This document shows positions 42,096-53,037 of a DNA stretch of 64,000 nucleotides, in pieces. Position 1 is the first letter of the stretch, and every line of letters begins with the position of its first letter. The position numbers were made by a program, and so were the translations under genes. The notes under the pieces were generated by a model. That model did no database searches. It saw nothing but the letters and a program-made list of their open reading frames with translations, and was not told the DNA's origin. The stretch lies in NCBI RefSeq assembly GCF_030418305.1, contig NZ_JAUHPX010000004.1:124001-188000 (forward strand), given 5' to 3'. The stretch comes from Demequina lignilytica (lineage in GTDB: Bacteria > Actinomycetota > Actinomycetes > Actinomycetales > Demequinaceae).

Positions 42096-43391
42096 TCAGC
42101 CCAGCAGCCGCGCCGGAGCGTCCTCGAGGACGGGCACCACCGTCGGGTCGTCGAACAGCACCTCGAGGCCGTACCGCGCGGCGCCGACCAGGCCCGCGCG
42201 CGAGCCGAGTCGCGCGGTGGTGATCCGCACGGGAGCGAGGCGCTCGGTGCGGGTCGCGAGCTGCATCTGGACGCCCGGCTCGAGCCAGCGGCGCATCCAC
42301 GCGAGGTGGCCGCCGAGCACGAGCGCGGCGGGGTTCACCACGTCGTAGACCGACCGCATCGCGGCGCCCAGGATGTCTCCGGCCCGGATCGCGACGTCGA
42401 CCGCCCGGCGCTCGCCGCGGTCGAGCCGCTCCTGGAGCTCGAGCATCGCGGCGACGGTCCCGCGCATCTGCACGTGGTCGATCAGCCGCGCGGAGGTCAG
42501 CAGGGCCTCGGCGCCGATGTACGCGTTGAGGCAGCCGATCGACCCGCACTCGCACGACCGTCCCCGCCAGTCCACCGTCACGTGGCCCAGCGCACCGCCG
42601 AATCCGTGCGCCCCGACCAGCACCCGCCCGTCCTGCACCACGCCGCCGCCGATCATCCGGTCGCCGTTGAGGAACAGCATCACCGACGGTCGGGGCGACG
42701 GGAGCTCCCAGTACTCGGCGAGTCCCGCGACATCGCCCTCGTTGACCACCTCGACCCTGACGGAGTCGGGGGTCCCGGCCTCCCGCAGGCGCGCCTCGAG
42801 GCCGACGTGCCCCCAGCCGAACTCGACAGAGTCCGCGAGCGTGTTGTCCTTGCCGACGGGGCCGGGCATGGCGACCACGACGGCCATCAGCAGCCCGCCG
42901 CGGTCGGCCGCCGTGGCAAGGGCGCGCGCCACCAGGTCGGCGACGGCGGCGACCGCCGCGTCGGGGTTGCCCCACTTGAAGGCGACGGCGCGCGAGGCGG
43001 AGTCGAGCAGCACCCCGGTGCTGGAGTGCAGCTCGCTCGTGATGCGCTCGCGCGTCACCCGGACCGCGAGCGCGAGGCACCGGTCGCCGACCGCCTCGAC
43101 CATCACGCGCGGGCGGCCGCGCCCGCGGACCTCTCCCGCCGCGCCGTGCCGCACCTCGCGGACCAGCCCGCGCGACTCGAGGTCGCCGAGCAGGTTGAGC
43201 ACCGAGGCCGGCACCATGCCGGAGGCCTGCTCGATGTCCTTGCGGGAGACGGTGCCATGCTCGCGCAGGAGCCGCATCACGATCCCGAGGTTGTGGGCCC
43301 TCAGCGTCGAGGCGTCCGCGGCGCGGTCGGGCGGGGAGGGCAGGGCGTGCGCGAGCCGCACGTCACCCCTGGCCCCAGCCGCGTCGCCCAT
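42096..43391 (-). CDS. ROK-family transcriptional regulator
   Basis: 431 aa. An N-terminal winged helix (LGIVMRLLREHGTVSRKDIE, then ASGMVPASVLNLLGDLE) is followed by a ROK sugar-kinase-like domain with the zinc motif CECGSIGCLNAY and GALGHVTVDW. The kinase Asp position is not clearly kept, as expected for regulators. Such proteins usually sense sugars such as xylose, glucose or GlcNAc. Its ATG is 5 bp past the metal ATPase stop, which suggests co-transcription, though its targets are more likely sugar genes elsewhere, perhaps the GH43/GH92 island. Confidence 0.88.
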   Translation of the reverse strand: MGDAAGARGDVRLAHALPSPPDRAADASTLRAHNLGIVMRLLREHGTVSRKDIEQASGMVPASVLNLLGDLESRGLVREVRHGAAGEVRGRGRPRVMVEAVGDRCLALAVRVTRERITSELHSSTGVLLDSASRAVAFKWGNPDAAVAAVADLVARALATAADRGGLLMAVVVAMPGPVGKDNTLADSVEFGWGHVGLEARLREAGTPDSVRVEVVNEGDVAGLAEYWELPSPRPSVMLFLNGDRMIGGGVVQDGRVLVGAHGFGGALGHVTVDWRGRSCECGSIGCLNAYIGAEALLTSARLIDHVQMRGTVAAMLELQERLDRGERRAVDVAIRAGDILGAAMRSVYDVVNPAALVLGGHLAWMRRWLEPGVQMQLATRTERLAPVRITTARLGSRAGLVGAARYGLEVLFDDPTVVPVLEDAPARLLG

Positions 43392-43396
43392 GCCGC

Positions 43397-45691
43397 CTAG
43401 GGTACGCGCGCCGGCGCGAGGCTGAACGCACCCTCGTCCTCCTGCGCGTTGTGCAGCTTGAGCACGGCGTAGAGCCCGTAGAGCAGCCGGCGCAGCTCCA
43501 CGACGTCCTCGGGCGCGGGCACAGGGTCGAGCCCGTCCACCAGCCGCCGGAGCCGCGCGACCTGCCGCTCGATCTCGGCGTGGGTGCGGCTCAGCGCCGC
43601 CACCGCCTCGTGCGAGCCCAGCGCCCGCGCGACCAACGGCACCAGCAGCTCCTCGTCGGCGCGCTCGTGCGGCAGCAGGTCGGTCTCGAGAGCGTCGCGC
43701 AGGGCGAGGACCGGCGCCAGGTCGGGCGCCTGGGTGCTGAGCCCGTCCGCGACCGCCGCGACGCGCTCGACCAGGGGCGCGAGGCCGTCGTGCTCGACCC
43801 GCAGCGCCGCCAGGGTGCGGAGGTCCTCCTCGGGGATCGCGACCGTGTGCAGCCTGCCCGGCAGCACGGCCCGCAGCGCGATGAGGATCGCCAGGAGGTC
43901 GATCACCTCCTGCAGCGCCGCTCCGAGCGTCGGCGGGAGCAGTCCCGCGGCGGCCGCGCCCATCGCGACCAGCGACAGCCCCATCCCCACGGCCACCGCC
44001 TGGAGCGCGATGCGGCGGGACCGGCGGGCGACCAGGATCGCGTCGGCGAGCGCGTCGATCCGGTCGACCGTGAGCACCACGTCGGCGGCCTCGGACGATG
44101 CGGTGGCGCCGCGCGCGGCGAGCGCGACGCCCACGTCGGCGGCCGCGAGCGCGGGGGCGTCGTTGATCCCGTCGCCCACCATCAGCGTCGGGCCGCGCTC
44201 CCCCTCGCGCCGGAGCGCGGTCAGCTTGTCCACGGGCTCGCACTCGGCGAGCACGGCGTCGACGCCGACGATCCGTCCGACCATGTGCGCGACGTCGGCA
44301 CGGTCCCCGGTGGCGAGGACGATGCGGTCCATCCCCGCGGCCCGCAGCGCGCGCACCATGCGTGGGGCGTCGGGACGGATGGGGTCGCGCAGCAGCAGGG
44401 CCGCGGCCGGCTCGCCGTCGATCTCGACCATCACGCTCATCGAGCCGTCGAGGTCGGCGCGGCGACGGACCTGGCGGGCCCACGGCGCGGGATCCGGACC
44501 GGCGATCCAGCTCGGCCGCCCGACGCGGACGCGGCGGCCCCCGACGGTGCCGCGCACCCCGTGGCCATGGACCTCCTCCGCCTGGTCCGGCATGGTCAGG
44601 GCGAGGCCGCGCGCGAGGGCGGCCTCGACGATCGGTCCGGCGAGCACGTGGGCGGAGACCTGGTCCAGCGAGGCCGCGAGGCGCAGGGCGACGTCGGGGT
44701 CCCCGCCGTCCGCCGGCACCACGTCGGCCAGCTGCGGCCGGCCTCGCGTCAGCGTGCCGGTCTTGTCGAACACGGCGACGCGGGCGCGGGCGAGGCGCTC
44801 GAGCGCACCTCCGCCCTTGACCACCACGCCGAGCCGCGCGGACCGGGACAGGCCCGACACGATCGCGATCGGCGCCGCGAGCAGCAGCGGGCACGGGGTG
44901 GCCACCACCAGCACCGCGACGGCGCGGACCGGATCGCCGGACACCCACCAGGCGCCGCCCGCGAGCGCGAGCGTGAGCGGCACGAACGCGATCGCCCACC
45001 GGTCGGCGGCGCGCACGAACGGCGCGCTCGCCGCCTGCGCCGCCTCGACCAGCCGCACCAGCGCCGCGTAGGTCGAGGTCTGCGCCGTCGTGGTGGTGAC
45101 CAGCTCGAGCGGACCGCCCGCGTTCACCACGCCCGAGCGCACGTCACCACCCGCGGGCCGCTCGACGGGCTCCGGCTCCCCGGTGAGCGCCGACTCGTCG
45201 AGCGTCGCGTCCGCCGCCAGGCGGCCGTCGACCGGCACGACCTCCCCCGGGCGCACCAGCAGACGCTCCCCCACCCCGATCTCCTCGACGGCGACCTCCA
45301 CGAGGCCGTCTCCCACGACCCGGCGGGCGGTCCGTGGCGCACGCGCGGCCAGGAGGCTGAGCTCGCGCCGCGCGCGGGCGTCGGCGCGGGCCTCCAGGAC
45401 CTGGCCGGTCGCGAGCATGAGCGTGATGATCGCGCCGGCGAGGGGCTCGTCGACCCACAACGCCCCGGCGAGCGCCAGCACCGCGATGATGTCGACCGTC
45501 GGCCGGCGATGCCGGGCGGCCTCGACGGTCGCGGAGAGAGCGAACGCCAGCCCGAGCAGGGTGCCGGCGATCCACATCCACCGGGCCGCCGCATCGTCCC
45601 CCGCCCAGGCGAGGACGCCGCCCGCGGCCAGGACGAGCCCCGAGGCGATCAGCACGATCGTCTCGAGGTGCCGCCGCAGCGCCGCGATCAT
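43397..45691 (-). CDS. P1B-type metal ATPase with C-terminal hemerythrin domain (P1B-5/Nia-like)
   Basis: 764 aa. The ATPase core has TGEPEP, TPCP in the membrane (265-268), DKTGTLT with phosphorylated Asp309 and GDGINDAPAL. No N-terminal metal-binding domain is present. From about 635 a four-helix hemerythrin domain follows, with His/Glu ligands in RVEHDGL, LLPHERADEE, SRTHAEIE and LKLHNAQEDE. TPCP plus hemerythrin is the hallmark of the P1B-5 group, where Sinorhizobium Nia exports Fe2+ and Ni2+. ATG at 45691; 34 bp behind the flavin-fold gene. Confidence 0.9.
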   Translation of the reverse strand: MIAALRRHLETIVLIASGLVLAAGGVLAWAGDDAAARWMWIAGTLLGLAFALSATVEAARHRRPTVDIIAVLALAGALWVDEPLAGAIITLMLATGQVLEARADARARRELSLLAARAPRTARRVVGDGLVEVAVEEIGVGERLLVRPGEVVPVDGRLAADATLDESALTGEPEPVERPAGGDVRSGVVNAGGPLELVTTTTAQTSTYAALVRLVEAAQAASAPFVRAADRWAIAFVPLTLALAGGAWWVSGDPVRAVAVLVVATPCPLLLAAPIAIVSGLSRSARLGVVVKGGGALERLARARVAVFDKTGTLTRGRPQLADVVPADGGDPDVALRLAASLDQVSAHVLAGPIVEAALARGLALTMPDQAEEVHGHGVRGTVGGRRVRVGRPSWIAGPDPAPWARQVRRRADLDGSMSVMVEIDGEPAAALLLRDPIRPDAPRMVRALRAAGMDRIVLATGDRADVAHMVGRIVGVDAVLAECEPVDKLTALRREGERGPTLMVGDGINDAPALAAADVGVALAARGATASSEAADVVLTVDRIDALADAILVARRSRRIALQAVAVGMGLSLVAMGAAAAGLLPPTLGAALQEVIDLLAILIALRAVLPGRLHTVAIPEEDLRTLAALRVEHDGLAPLVERVAAVADGLSTQAPDLAPVLALRDALETDLLPHERADEELLVPLVARALGSHEAVAALSRTHAEIERQVARLRRLVDGLDPVPAPEDVVELRRLLYGLYAVLKLHNAQEDEGAFSLAPARVP

Positions 45692-45725
45692 GCTTCCACG
45701 CTACGCCGCGAGCCGTGGTCCCGGC

Positions 45726-46151
45726 TCAGGGCAGCAGCGGCTCGACCTGATTGTCGAACGGGTCCGAGGACAGCACCGTCCAGCGACGCGCCTCGTCGAG
45801 GGTCACGGCCAGGACGCACACGCCCTCGGCCGGGACGCCGGGCGCGAGCCGCGAGACGTGCCGCGCCACCTGCTCGGGGTCGCGGATCACCCGCGCCGTC
45901 CCGCCGGCGGCGAGCCACCCGCCGGGGACCGGCCCGGCGAGCGCGACCTCCGGCCACCGCTCGAGGTCGACGGCCTTGCGGGACGATGCGGCGGTCAGGA
46001 CCAGCGCATCCGCCCCGCCCTCCGGCGCGTCGGCGAAGAGGGTCACCGGCCGCGAGCGCAACGCTCCCCCTTCGGCGCGCGTGGCCATGGTCCACACGGC
46101 GGCCTCGACGAGCAACGCGCGCACCGCGGCGCGACGGGGGCGGTCGTCCAT
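45726..46151 (-). CDS. Pyridoxamine-phosphate-oxidase-like flavin-binding split-barrel protein
   Basis: 141 aa. AAVWTMATRAEGGALRSRPV is the usual first strand pair of PNPOx-like proteins, and RWPEVALAGPVPGGWLAAGG follows. These proteins bind FMN, F420 or biliverdin. The stop of ubiX overlaps this start by one base (TGATG), so it is the third gene of a ubiD-ubiX-PNPOx unit, in the place where the small VdcD-type protein sits in some phenolic-acid decarboxylase operons. A role in prenyl-FMN handling is only inference. Confidence 0.72.
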   Translation of the reverse strand: MDDRPRRAAVRALLVEAAVWTMATRAEGGALRSRPVTLFADAPEGGADALVLTAASSRKAVDLERWPEVALAGPVPGGWLAAGGTARVIRDPEQVARHVSRLAPGVPAEGVCVLAVTLDEARRWTVLSSDPFDNQVEPLLP

Positions 46152-46720
46152 CAGCCCGGCCCCTCCCAGCGCGGGATCCCCGCGACATGGACGTCGAAGA
46201 GGTCGAGCGCGCGGGCGACGGAGTGAGTGATCACGTCGTCGATCGAGGCCGGGTGCGCGTACATCGCCGGCACCGGGGGGAACACGATGGCCCCGGCCTC
46301 GGTGACGGTGGCCATGTTCCGCAGGTGGATGAGGTGGAGCGGGGCCTCCCTCGCCATCAGCACCAACCGCCGACGCTCCTTGAGCACCACGTCCGCGGCG
46401 CGGCTCACCAGGGACGTCGAGGCGCCCGAGGCGATCTCGGCGAGCGTCCGCATCGAGCAGGGCGCGATCAGCATGCCGCGCGTCGCGAAGGATCCGGAGG
46501 AGATCGCGGCGTCGATGTCGCCGGGACGGTGCACGTGGTCCGCGAGCGCCTCGATCTCCGCCCGGCTGAGGCCGCTCTCGTAGGTGCGGGTCACGTGCGC
46601 CGCCTTCGACATCACCAGGTGCGTCTCGATGCCCGCGTCGCGCAGGAGCTCGAGCGCCCGCACGCCGTACGCGGTGCCGGAGGCGCCGGTGATCCCCACG
46701 ATGATCCGGTCACCCGTCAT
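46151..46720 (-). CDS. ubiX: UbiX flavin prenyltransferase
   Basis: 189 aa enzyme that attaches a dimethylallyl group to FMN and so makes the prenyl-FMN cofactor for UbiD. Typical blocks are IIVGITGASGTAYGVRALELL, APCSMRTLAEIASG, LKERRRLVLMAREAPLHLIHLRNM and PPVPAMYAHP. ATG at 46720 overlaps the ubiD stop as ATGA. Confidence 0.96.
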   Translation of the reverse strand: MTGDRIIVGITGASGTAYGVRALELLRDAGIETHLVMSKAAHVTRTYESGLSRAEIEALADHVHRPGDIDAAISSGSFATRGMLIAPCSMRTLAEIASGASTSLVSRAADVVLKERRRLVLMAREAPLHLIHLRNMATVTEAGAIVFPPVPAMYAHPASIDDVITHSVARALDLFDVHVAGIPRWEGPG

Positions 46721-48237
46721 GGCGCCGCCCCGGCGACCGCATCGTCCAGGTACGGGAACGCGAGTCCCGGCGCCCAGGGGCGGGGGTCCACGTCCGCGAA
46801 GCTCGCGCGGGCGAACTCATCGCGCAGCGCCCACGGCGCCGTCGCGTCGTAGAGGGTCTTCGACGTCACGCCCGGGGCGGGGATGCCGGCGTCGTAGGCC
46901 GGCTGCTGCGAGGGGTCGAGCACGTGGCCCGCGACGCCCGGGATCACCACGATGTCCGTGGAGCCCTGCATCCGGGTGGTCATGGCCCACAGCACGTCGT
47001 CGGTGTCGAACACGTCCACGTCGTCGTCCACGACGATCACGTTCTTCAGCTCGCGGAAGGTCGCGAAGGCGACCAGCGCGGCATGCCGCGCCATCCCGTC
47101 GTCCCGCGGGCCGCGCTTGCGCACCTGCATCACCAGCAGGAGCTTGCCCCCGCCCGCCGTGTGCGCGTGGACCTGGGTCACGAACCCGGGCATCGATCGC
47201 TCGACCGCCTGCAGCACGGACGCCTCGGTGGGGATGCCCGCCAAGGAGGTGTGCTCCTCACCCGGGCCGACGAGCGTCTGCAGGATCGGGCGCTCGCGCG
47301 TGGTGACCGCCGTGACGCGCATCACCGGCACCGCCGGGTGGGCCGGACCGGCGTACCCGGGGAACTCGGGCATCGCGTGGCCGGTGCCCGTGTGCTGGTC
47401 CTCCGCGACGCGCACGCCGGGGAGGAGCTCGCCCTCGATGACGATCTCGGCGCGGGCGATCGCGTGCTCGTCGACCGTCGTGGCGCGCACCAGCTCGACG
47501 GGCTCGCCTCGCAAGCCGCCCGCCACCTGCAGCTCGTCGAAGCCGAGCGGCGTGGCGGGGGCCTCGAAGCACGCGCCGACCACCACCGCCGGGTCCAGGC
47601 CCATGTTGATCGTCACGGGCAGCGGCCGCCCGGCGGCCTCGGCCTTCGCGCGGAACACGTCGATGTGGCGGCCCGGCGAGAAGAAGATCGACAGCTCGTC
47701 CCGCCCCTGCACCGCGATCCGGTGGATCGTGACGTCGGAGCGCCGGGTCTCGGGGTCGGACGCGAGCAGGAGCCCCATGCAGAAGTACGGGGCGGCATCG
47801 GTGGGGGTGTTCGTGGGCGCCGGCAGCAGGGCGCGGATGTCGAAACCCGGGTCGGAGGCGAGGTGGACCACCTCCTGGGCCGGCGCATCGTCCACGACCA
47901 CGGGCGGCACCGGCGCCTCCAGGGCGTCGACCAGCCGGTGGGCCACGGTGTCCGGGGTCGCGCCCAGCAGCCGCGCGGCCCTCCGGCGGTCCGCGAGCAG
48001 GCCCACCAGCACCCGCGCGCCCGGGTACCCGGCCACATCGGTGAACATCATGGCCGGCCCGCGGCGCGTGGGCCGGGCGACGGTGCCGCCGGCGCCCACG
48101 TGACGGTAGACCCCGGCGAGCTCCGCCTTCGGATCGACCGGGTGGTCGCTCTCGAGGTACGCGCCGGGCTCGTCCGCGATCAGCGCGAGCGCGTCGCGCA
48201 GGTCGCGCACGAGCGGTCCGGGTGCATCGCGGGTCAT
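46717..48237 (-). CDS. ubiD: UbiD-family prenyl-FMN-dependent (de)carboxylase
   Basis: 506 aa. UbiD marks include the FMN/metal site region HRIAVQGRDELSIFFSPGRH, the ARAEIVIEGELLPG stretch with the catalytic Glu residues, and AEDQHTGTGHAMPEFPGYAG. It would decarboxylate an aromatic or alpha,beta-unsaturated acid. Ubiquinone synthesis is unlikely in an actinobacterium, and the gene lies behind an ABC importer, so catabolism is the better guess. ATG at 48237; 20 bp after the importer ATPase. Confidence 0.93.
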   Translation of the reverse strand: MTRDAPGPLVRDLRDALALIADEPGAYLESDHPVDPKAELAGVYRHVGAGGTVARPTRRGPAMMFTDVAGYPGARVLVGLLADRRRAARLLGATPDTVAHRLVDALEAPVPPVVVDDAPAQEVVHLASDPGFDIRALLPAPTNTPTDAAPYFCMGLLLASDPETRRSDVTIHRIAVQGRDELSIFFSPGRHIDVFRAKAEAAGRPLPVTINMGLDPAVVVGACFEAPATPLGFDELQVAGGLRGEPVELVRATTVDEHAIARAEIVIEGELLPGVRVAEDQHTGTGHAMPEFPGYAGPAHPAVPVMRVTAVTTRERPILQTLVGPGEEHTSLAGIPTEASVLQAVERSMPGFVTQVHAHTAGGGKLLLVMQVRKRGPRDDGMARHAALVAFATFRELKNVIVVDDDVDVFDTDDVLWAMTTRMQGSTDIVVIPGVAGHVLDPSQQPAYDAGIPAPGVTSKTLYDATAPWALRDEFARASFADVDPRPWAPGLAFPYLDDAVAGAAP

Positions 48238-48257
48238 GGCGGCTCGAGCGGCCGCGG

Positions 48258-49781
<1,524 letters not shown>

Positions 49782-49801
49782 GAGTGTGCGTGCCTGCCTT
49801 G

Positions 49802-50926
49802 TTATCCGATGTAGTCCTGGTAGTTCGCGATCTGCTCGTCACCCACCGGGCTCAGAGCCTCGCGCATCGAGTCGTCGCTGGCCTGCCGCGCCAGCACCTC
49901 GTCGATGTTGTCGGAGTTGACCACGAGGCCGCCGGTGTCCCAGACGCCCGCGGGGATCTCGAAGCCGTCCTCGGCGTGCATCGCGAGCAGCTTGGTCGCG
50001 ATGTAGCCCTTCAGCCAGTGCTCGGGCGAGACCAGCACGGCGACGCGGCCGGTCTTGACCTCGTCGAGCGAGCCGGGCTCGAGGTCCATGCCGCCGGCGA
50101 GGATCTCGACGCTGTTGCGGGTCTGGATCAGGCCGAGCGAGACGGCGTCCTGGGCGCCGGGCGCCATGTAGGCGAGGGCGTCGGGGTACTGGCGCCAGAT
50201 GCCGTCCCAGGCGTCGTAGTTCTCCTGGGGGGAGCCGGACGTGCCGTAGGTGGAGATCGGGCCGATCACCTCGACGTTCGGGTACTCCTCGGTCACGACC
50301 TCGATCATGCCGTCGACGCGGGCCATGAGCGGGGGCACGGCGGGGCCGTTGGTGCCGATCACGATCTGCCCGGACGCGTCGGCGTCGAGGTCCTTGAGGA
50401 GCTCGCGGGCGAGCATGCGGCCCAGCTCCATGTTGTCGTTCGTGATGAAGAGGTCGACGCCGGCGTCGGCGGGCGGCGGGGCGTCGATGGCGATCACCGG
50501 GGTGCCGGCACCGGTGGTGTCGAGCACCGGACGGTAGAACGGGTCGGCCGCGAGCGTCTGGAGCACCACGCCGTCGGTCTGGGTCTGCGCCAGCGCCTGG
50601 AAGAGCGGGAGCAGCTTGGACGGGTCGCCGGAGTCGGGCGCGGCGGACTCGAGGGCGATCGCCGGGTCGTTGGCGGCCACGGCCTCGGAGCCCTTGAGCA
50701 TGAGCTGGAAGGCGTACGTGATGGTGTCCCAGTACGCGATGCCCAGCTTGATCGAGCCGGGCTCGAGCGTCGACTCGGTGGTGGTGTCGGTGCCGGTGGT
50801 GGGCTCGTCGGAGGTGGTGGCCTCGGTGCCGGACGAGCTGCAGCCGGCGAGGGCGACCGCGGCGATCGCGGCGCTGGCCGCGAGAACGCCGAGGCGCCTG
50901 CGGAGGGTGGTCGGATCGGACTTCAT
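49802..50926 (-). CDS. CUT2-type ABC importer substrate-binding lipoprotein
   Basis: 374 aa. Lipoprotein signal with LAGC near residue 29, a Thr-rich linker, then a periplasmic-binding-protein type I fold: IKLGIAYWDTITYAFQLMLKG, TDGVVLQTLAADPF, GTPVIAIDAPPPAD and LAYMAPGAQDAVSLG. Ligand unknown. The ATG at 50926 is preceded by GGAGAG at 8 bp; an in-frame GTG six bases upstream is less likely. Confidence 0.92.
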   Translation of the reverse strand: MKSDPTTLRRRLGVLAASAAIAAVALAGCSSSGTEATTSDEPTTGTDTTTESTLEPGSIKLGIAYWDTITYAFQLMLKGSEAVAANDPAIALESAAPDSGDPSKLLPLFQALAQTQTDGVVLQTLAADPFYRPVLDTTGAGTPVIAIDAPPPADAGVDLFITNDNMELGRMLARELLKDLDADASGQIVIGTNGPAVPPLMARVDGMIEVVTEEYPNVEVIGPISTYGTSGSPQENYDAWDGIWRQYPDALAYMAPGAQDAVSLGLIQTRNSVEILAGGMDLEPGSLDEVKTGRVAVLVSPEHWLKGYIATKLLAMHAEDGFEIPAGVWDTGGLVVNSDNIDEVLARQASDDSMREALSPVGDEQIANYQDYIG

Positions 50927-50980
50927 TGTCACTGCTCTCCTTGTTGTTGGGGACCTGGTGGTGGGGTGGGATGTGGACCG

Positions 50981-52051
50981 CTAGGTCTTCTTCCGTCTCG
51001 CCTTGCGGCGGGCCATCAGCCCGTTGAGCGAGACGGCGAGGATGATGATGGCGCCGGTGGCGAACTGGCTCCAGACCGCGGGGATCGAGAAGTACACGAG
51101 GCCCACGCCGACGGTCTTGAGCAGGATCGCGCCGATCGCGGCGCCGAAGATGGTCGCGATGCCGCCGGTGAGCGGGTTGCCGCCGATGACGGCGCCGGCG
51201 ACGGCGAACAGCTCGAAGCCGCCGCCGCTGGTCGGGTCGCCGCTGGTGAAGAACGCGAGCCCGAGCAGGCCTGCGAGGCCCGCGAGGCCGCCGCTCAGCA
51301 GGAAGCCGTACGTCTTGTTGCGGTTCACGGGGATGCCGGCGAAGGCCGCCGCGTCGGGGTTGGAGCCGATCTCGCGGGAACGGTAGCCGAACGGTGTCGC
51401 GCGCAGCACCACGGTGAGCAGCGCCACCACGATGATGAGGATCCACACCGAGACGGGCAGCCCCAGCACCTTCCCGCCGCCGAGGATGGCGAAGAACGGG
51501 TCGGAGACCGGCATGCCGATGATCTGCTTGCCTTCGGAGACCGCGGCCGCGAGTCCGCGGAGCACCCATCCCATCGCGAGCGTCGCGATCAGCGAGTTGA
51601 TGCCGATCCCTTGCACGATCAACGCGTTGAACGCGCCCACGCCGACGGCGCACAGCAACGCGATGGCCGCGGCGAGCCACGTGTTCATGCCTCCCTGGAT
51701 GAGGAGCGAGGCGACGATCCCGGTGAGCACATAGTTGCCTGCGACCGAGAGGTCGACCTCTCCCTGGGTGAGGAGGAACGCGATGCCGGCGGCCATCAGC
51801 GCGATGTACACCGACTGCTGCACCACGTTGATCAGCTGCGTGGTGCTGAAGAACGCCGGGTTCATCAGGCCGATCACCGCGACGAGCAGCAGCAGCGCGG
51901 CCAGCGCGCTGAACCAGTCGGCACCGGTGAGGGCGCGGATGTTGAGCCCGCTGGTCAGGAACGACGGCAGCGTGCTGCGCGTCGGCGCCGACGGCGGGGA
52001 TGCGGAGGGCTCGTCGGCCTTCACGCGTGGGCTCATGAGGGTGCCTTTCAT
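50981..52051 (-). CDS. CUT2-type ABC importer permease (RbsC-like)
   Basis: 356 aa with about eight to ten helices after a Ser/Pro-rich cytoplasmic N-terminus. VLTGIVASLLIQGG, GINSLIATLAMGWVLRGLA and SNPDAAAFAGIPVNRNKTYGFLLSG are typical BPD_transp_2 blocks. The start at 52051 overlaps the hydrolase stop as ATGA and has AGGA 7 bp upstream; an ATG at 52036 behind AAAGG is the alternative. Confidence 0.92.
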   Translation of the reverse strand: MKGTLMSPRVKADEPSASPPSAPTRSTLPSFLTSGLNIRALTGADWFSALAALLLLVAVIGLMNPAFFSTTQLINVVQQSVYIALMAAGIAFLLTQGEVDLSVAGNYVLTGIVASLLIQGGMNTWLAAAIALLCAVGVGAFNALIVQGIGINSLIATLAMGWVLRGLAAAVSEGKQIIGMPVSDPFFAILGGGKVLGLPVSVWILIIVVALLTVVLRATPFGYRSREIGSNPDAAAFAGIPVNRNKTYGFLLSGGLAGLAGLLGLAFFTSGDPTSGGGFELFAVAGAVIGGNPLTGGIATIFGAAIGAILLKTVGVGLVYFSIPAVWSQFATGAIIILAVSLNGLMARRKARRKKT

Positions 52052-53037
52052 CGGAGGGTCCTGGCGGTGGCGTGGGGGTGAGCCGGGGGCATCACCTCGC
52101 GGAGGAAGTCCACGGCCTCGTGGACGAACTGGAACGGGTCGGGGTGGCCCTCGAAGACGTGCCCCGCGCCATCGACGGGACGCAGCCGCACATCGACACC
52201 CGCGCCCTCGAGGGCCGAGGCGAGGTGCACGCTCTGCCCGAAGGGCACCAGGCGGTCGTGCATGCCGTGACGGATCAGGATCGGCGGGCATCCCGGGCCC
52301 ACGTGGGTCGCCGGATCCGCGTCCGCCACCCGGTCGGGCGCGTGCTGCACGGGAGCCCGCAGCAGCACCGACTCGGGCGAGTCCGGATCGTCGTGCACCT
52401 GAAGGGCATCGGCGGGAGCCTGGTGGTCCATGAGGGCGAAGTTGGACGGGCCGTACCAGTCGACCACGGCCGCCACGGTCGGCGGCTCGAGGCCGGGCTC
52501 CTCATCGGGGTGCTCCGCGGCGCCCCGGACCCCCGCGCTCGCCGCGAGGTGGGCTCCCGCGGACTCTCCCCACACCGCGATCGCGGCCGGCGCGATGCCG
52601 AGCTCGTCCGCGCGGCCCCTCAGCCATCGCACGGCGGCCCTGACGTCCAGCAGCTGGGCGGGCCAGGCCGCCTCGGAGGAGAGGCGGTAGTCGATCGACG
52701 CCACCACGAATCCGGCACGCGCGAGGCTGCCGAAGAAGTCGCCGTCGTCGAGGAAGTCGGGAAGGAGGGCCCGCGAGCCGACGCGGAAGGCTCCCCCGTG
52801 GATCCACACGATCGCGGGATAGCGACGCGCGGCGGCGGCGCCGCCGGCCGGCTCCCACGCCTCGGCCGGGGCGTGGAGGTCGAGGGTCAACGGGCGGAAG
52901 CCGACGCGGCTGGAGTAGACGGCGTCACGGATGACGGCCACATCGCCGTCGATCTGCGGCGCGCTCAGCGGCCGGCCGGCGAGGGGGGCTCCCCAGGGTT
53001 CGGCGGTCTCGGGACCGTCAGGTGTACGTCTTTGCAC
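52048..53037 (-). CDS. Alpha/beta hydrolase, HSL/NlhH-like esterase
   Basis: 329 aa cytoplasmic esterase. The oxyanion loop is WIHGGAF, the nucleophile elbow WGESAGAH, and the acid and base residues lie in HDRLVPFGQS and GAGHVFEGHP. It could split an ester taken up by the importer that follows. GTG at 53037 has no clear Shine-Dalgarno sequence; the mRNA may be leaderless or the true start may lie further in. It is the first gene of the esterase-importer-UbiD operon. Confidence 0.87.
   Translation of the reverse strand: MQRRTPDGPETAEPWGAPLAGRPLSAPQIDGDVAVIRDAVYSSRVGFRPLTLDLHAPAEAWEPAGGAAAARRYPAIVWIHGGAFRVGSRALLPDFLDDGDFFGSLARAGFVVASIDYRLSSEAAWPAQLLDVRAAVRWLRGRADELGIAPAAIAVWGESAGAHLAASAGVRGAAEHPDEEPGLEPPTVAAVVDWYGPSNFALMDHQAPADALQVHDDPDSPESVLLRAPVQHAPDRVADADPATHVGPGCPPILIRHGMHDRLVPFGQSVHLASALEGAGVDVRLRPVDGAGHVFEGHPDPFQFVHEAVDFLREVMPPAHPHATARTLR

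Noticed and set aside
42096..44999. Apparent 967-residue fusion ahead of the ROK regulator
   Set aside because: The extra N-terminal part is a shadow frame of the metal ATPase; the ROK protein starts at 43391.
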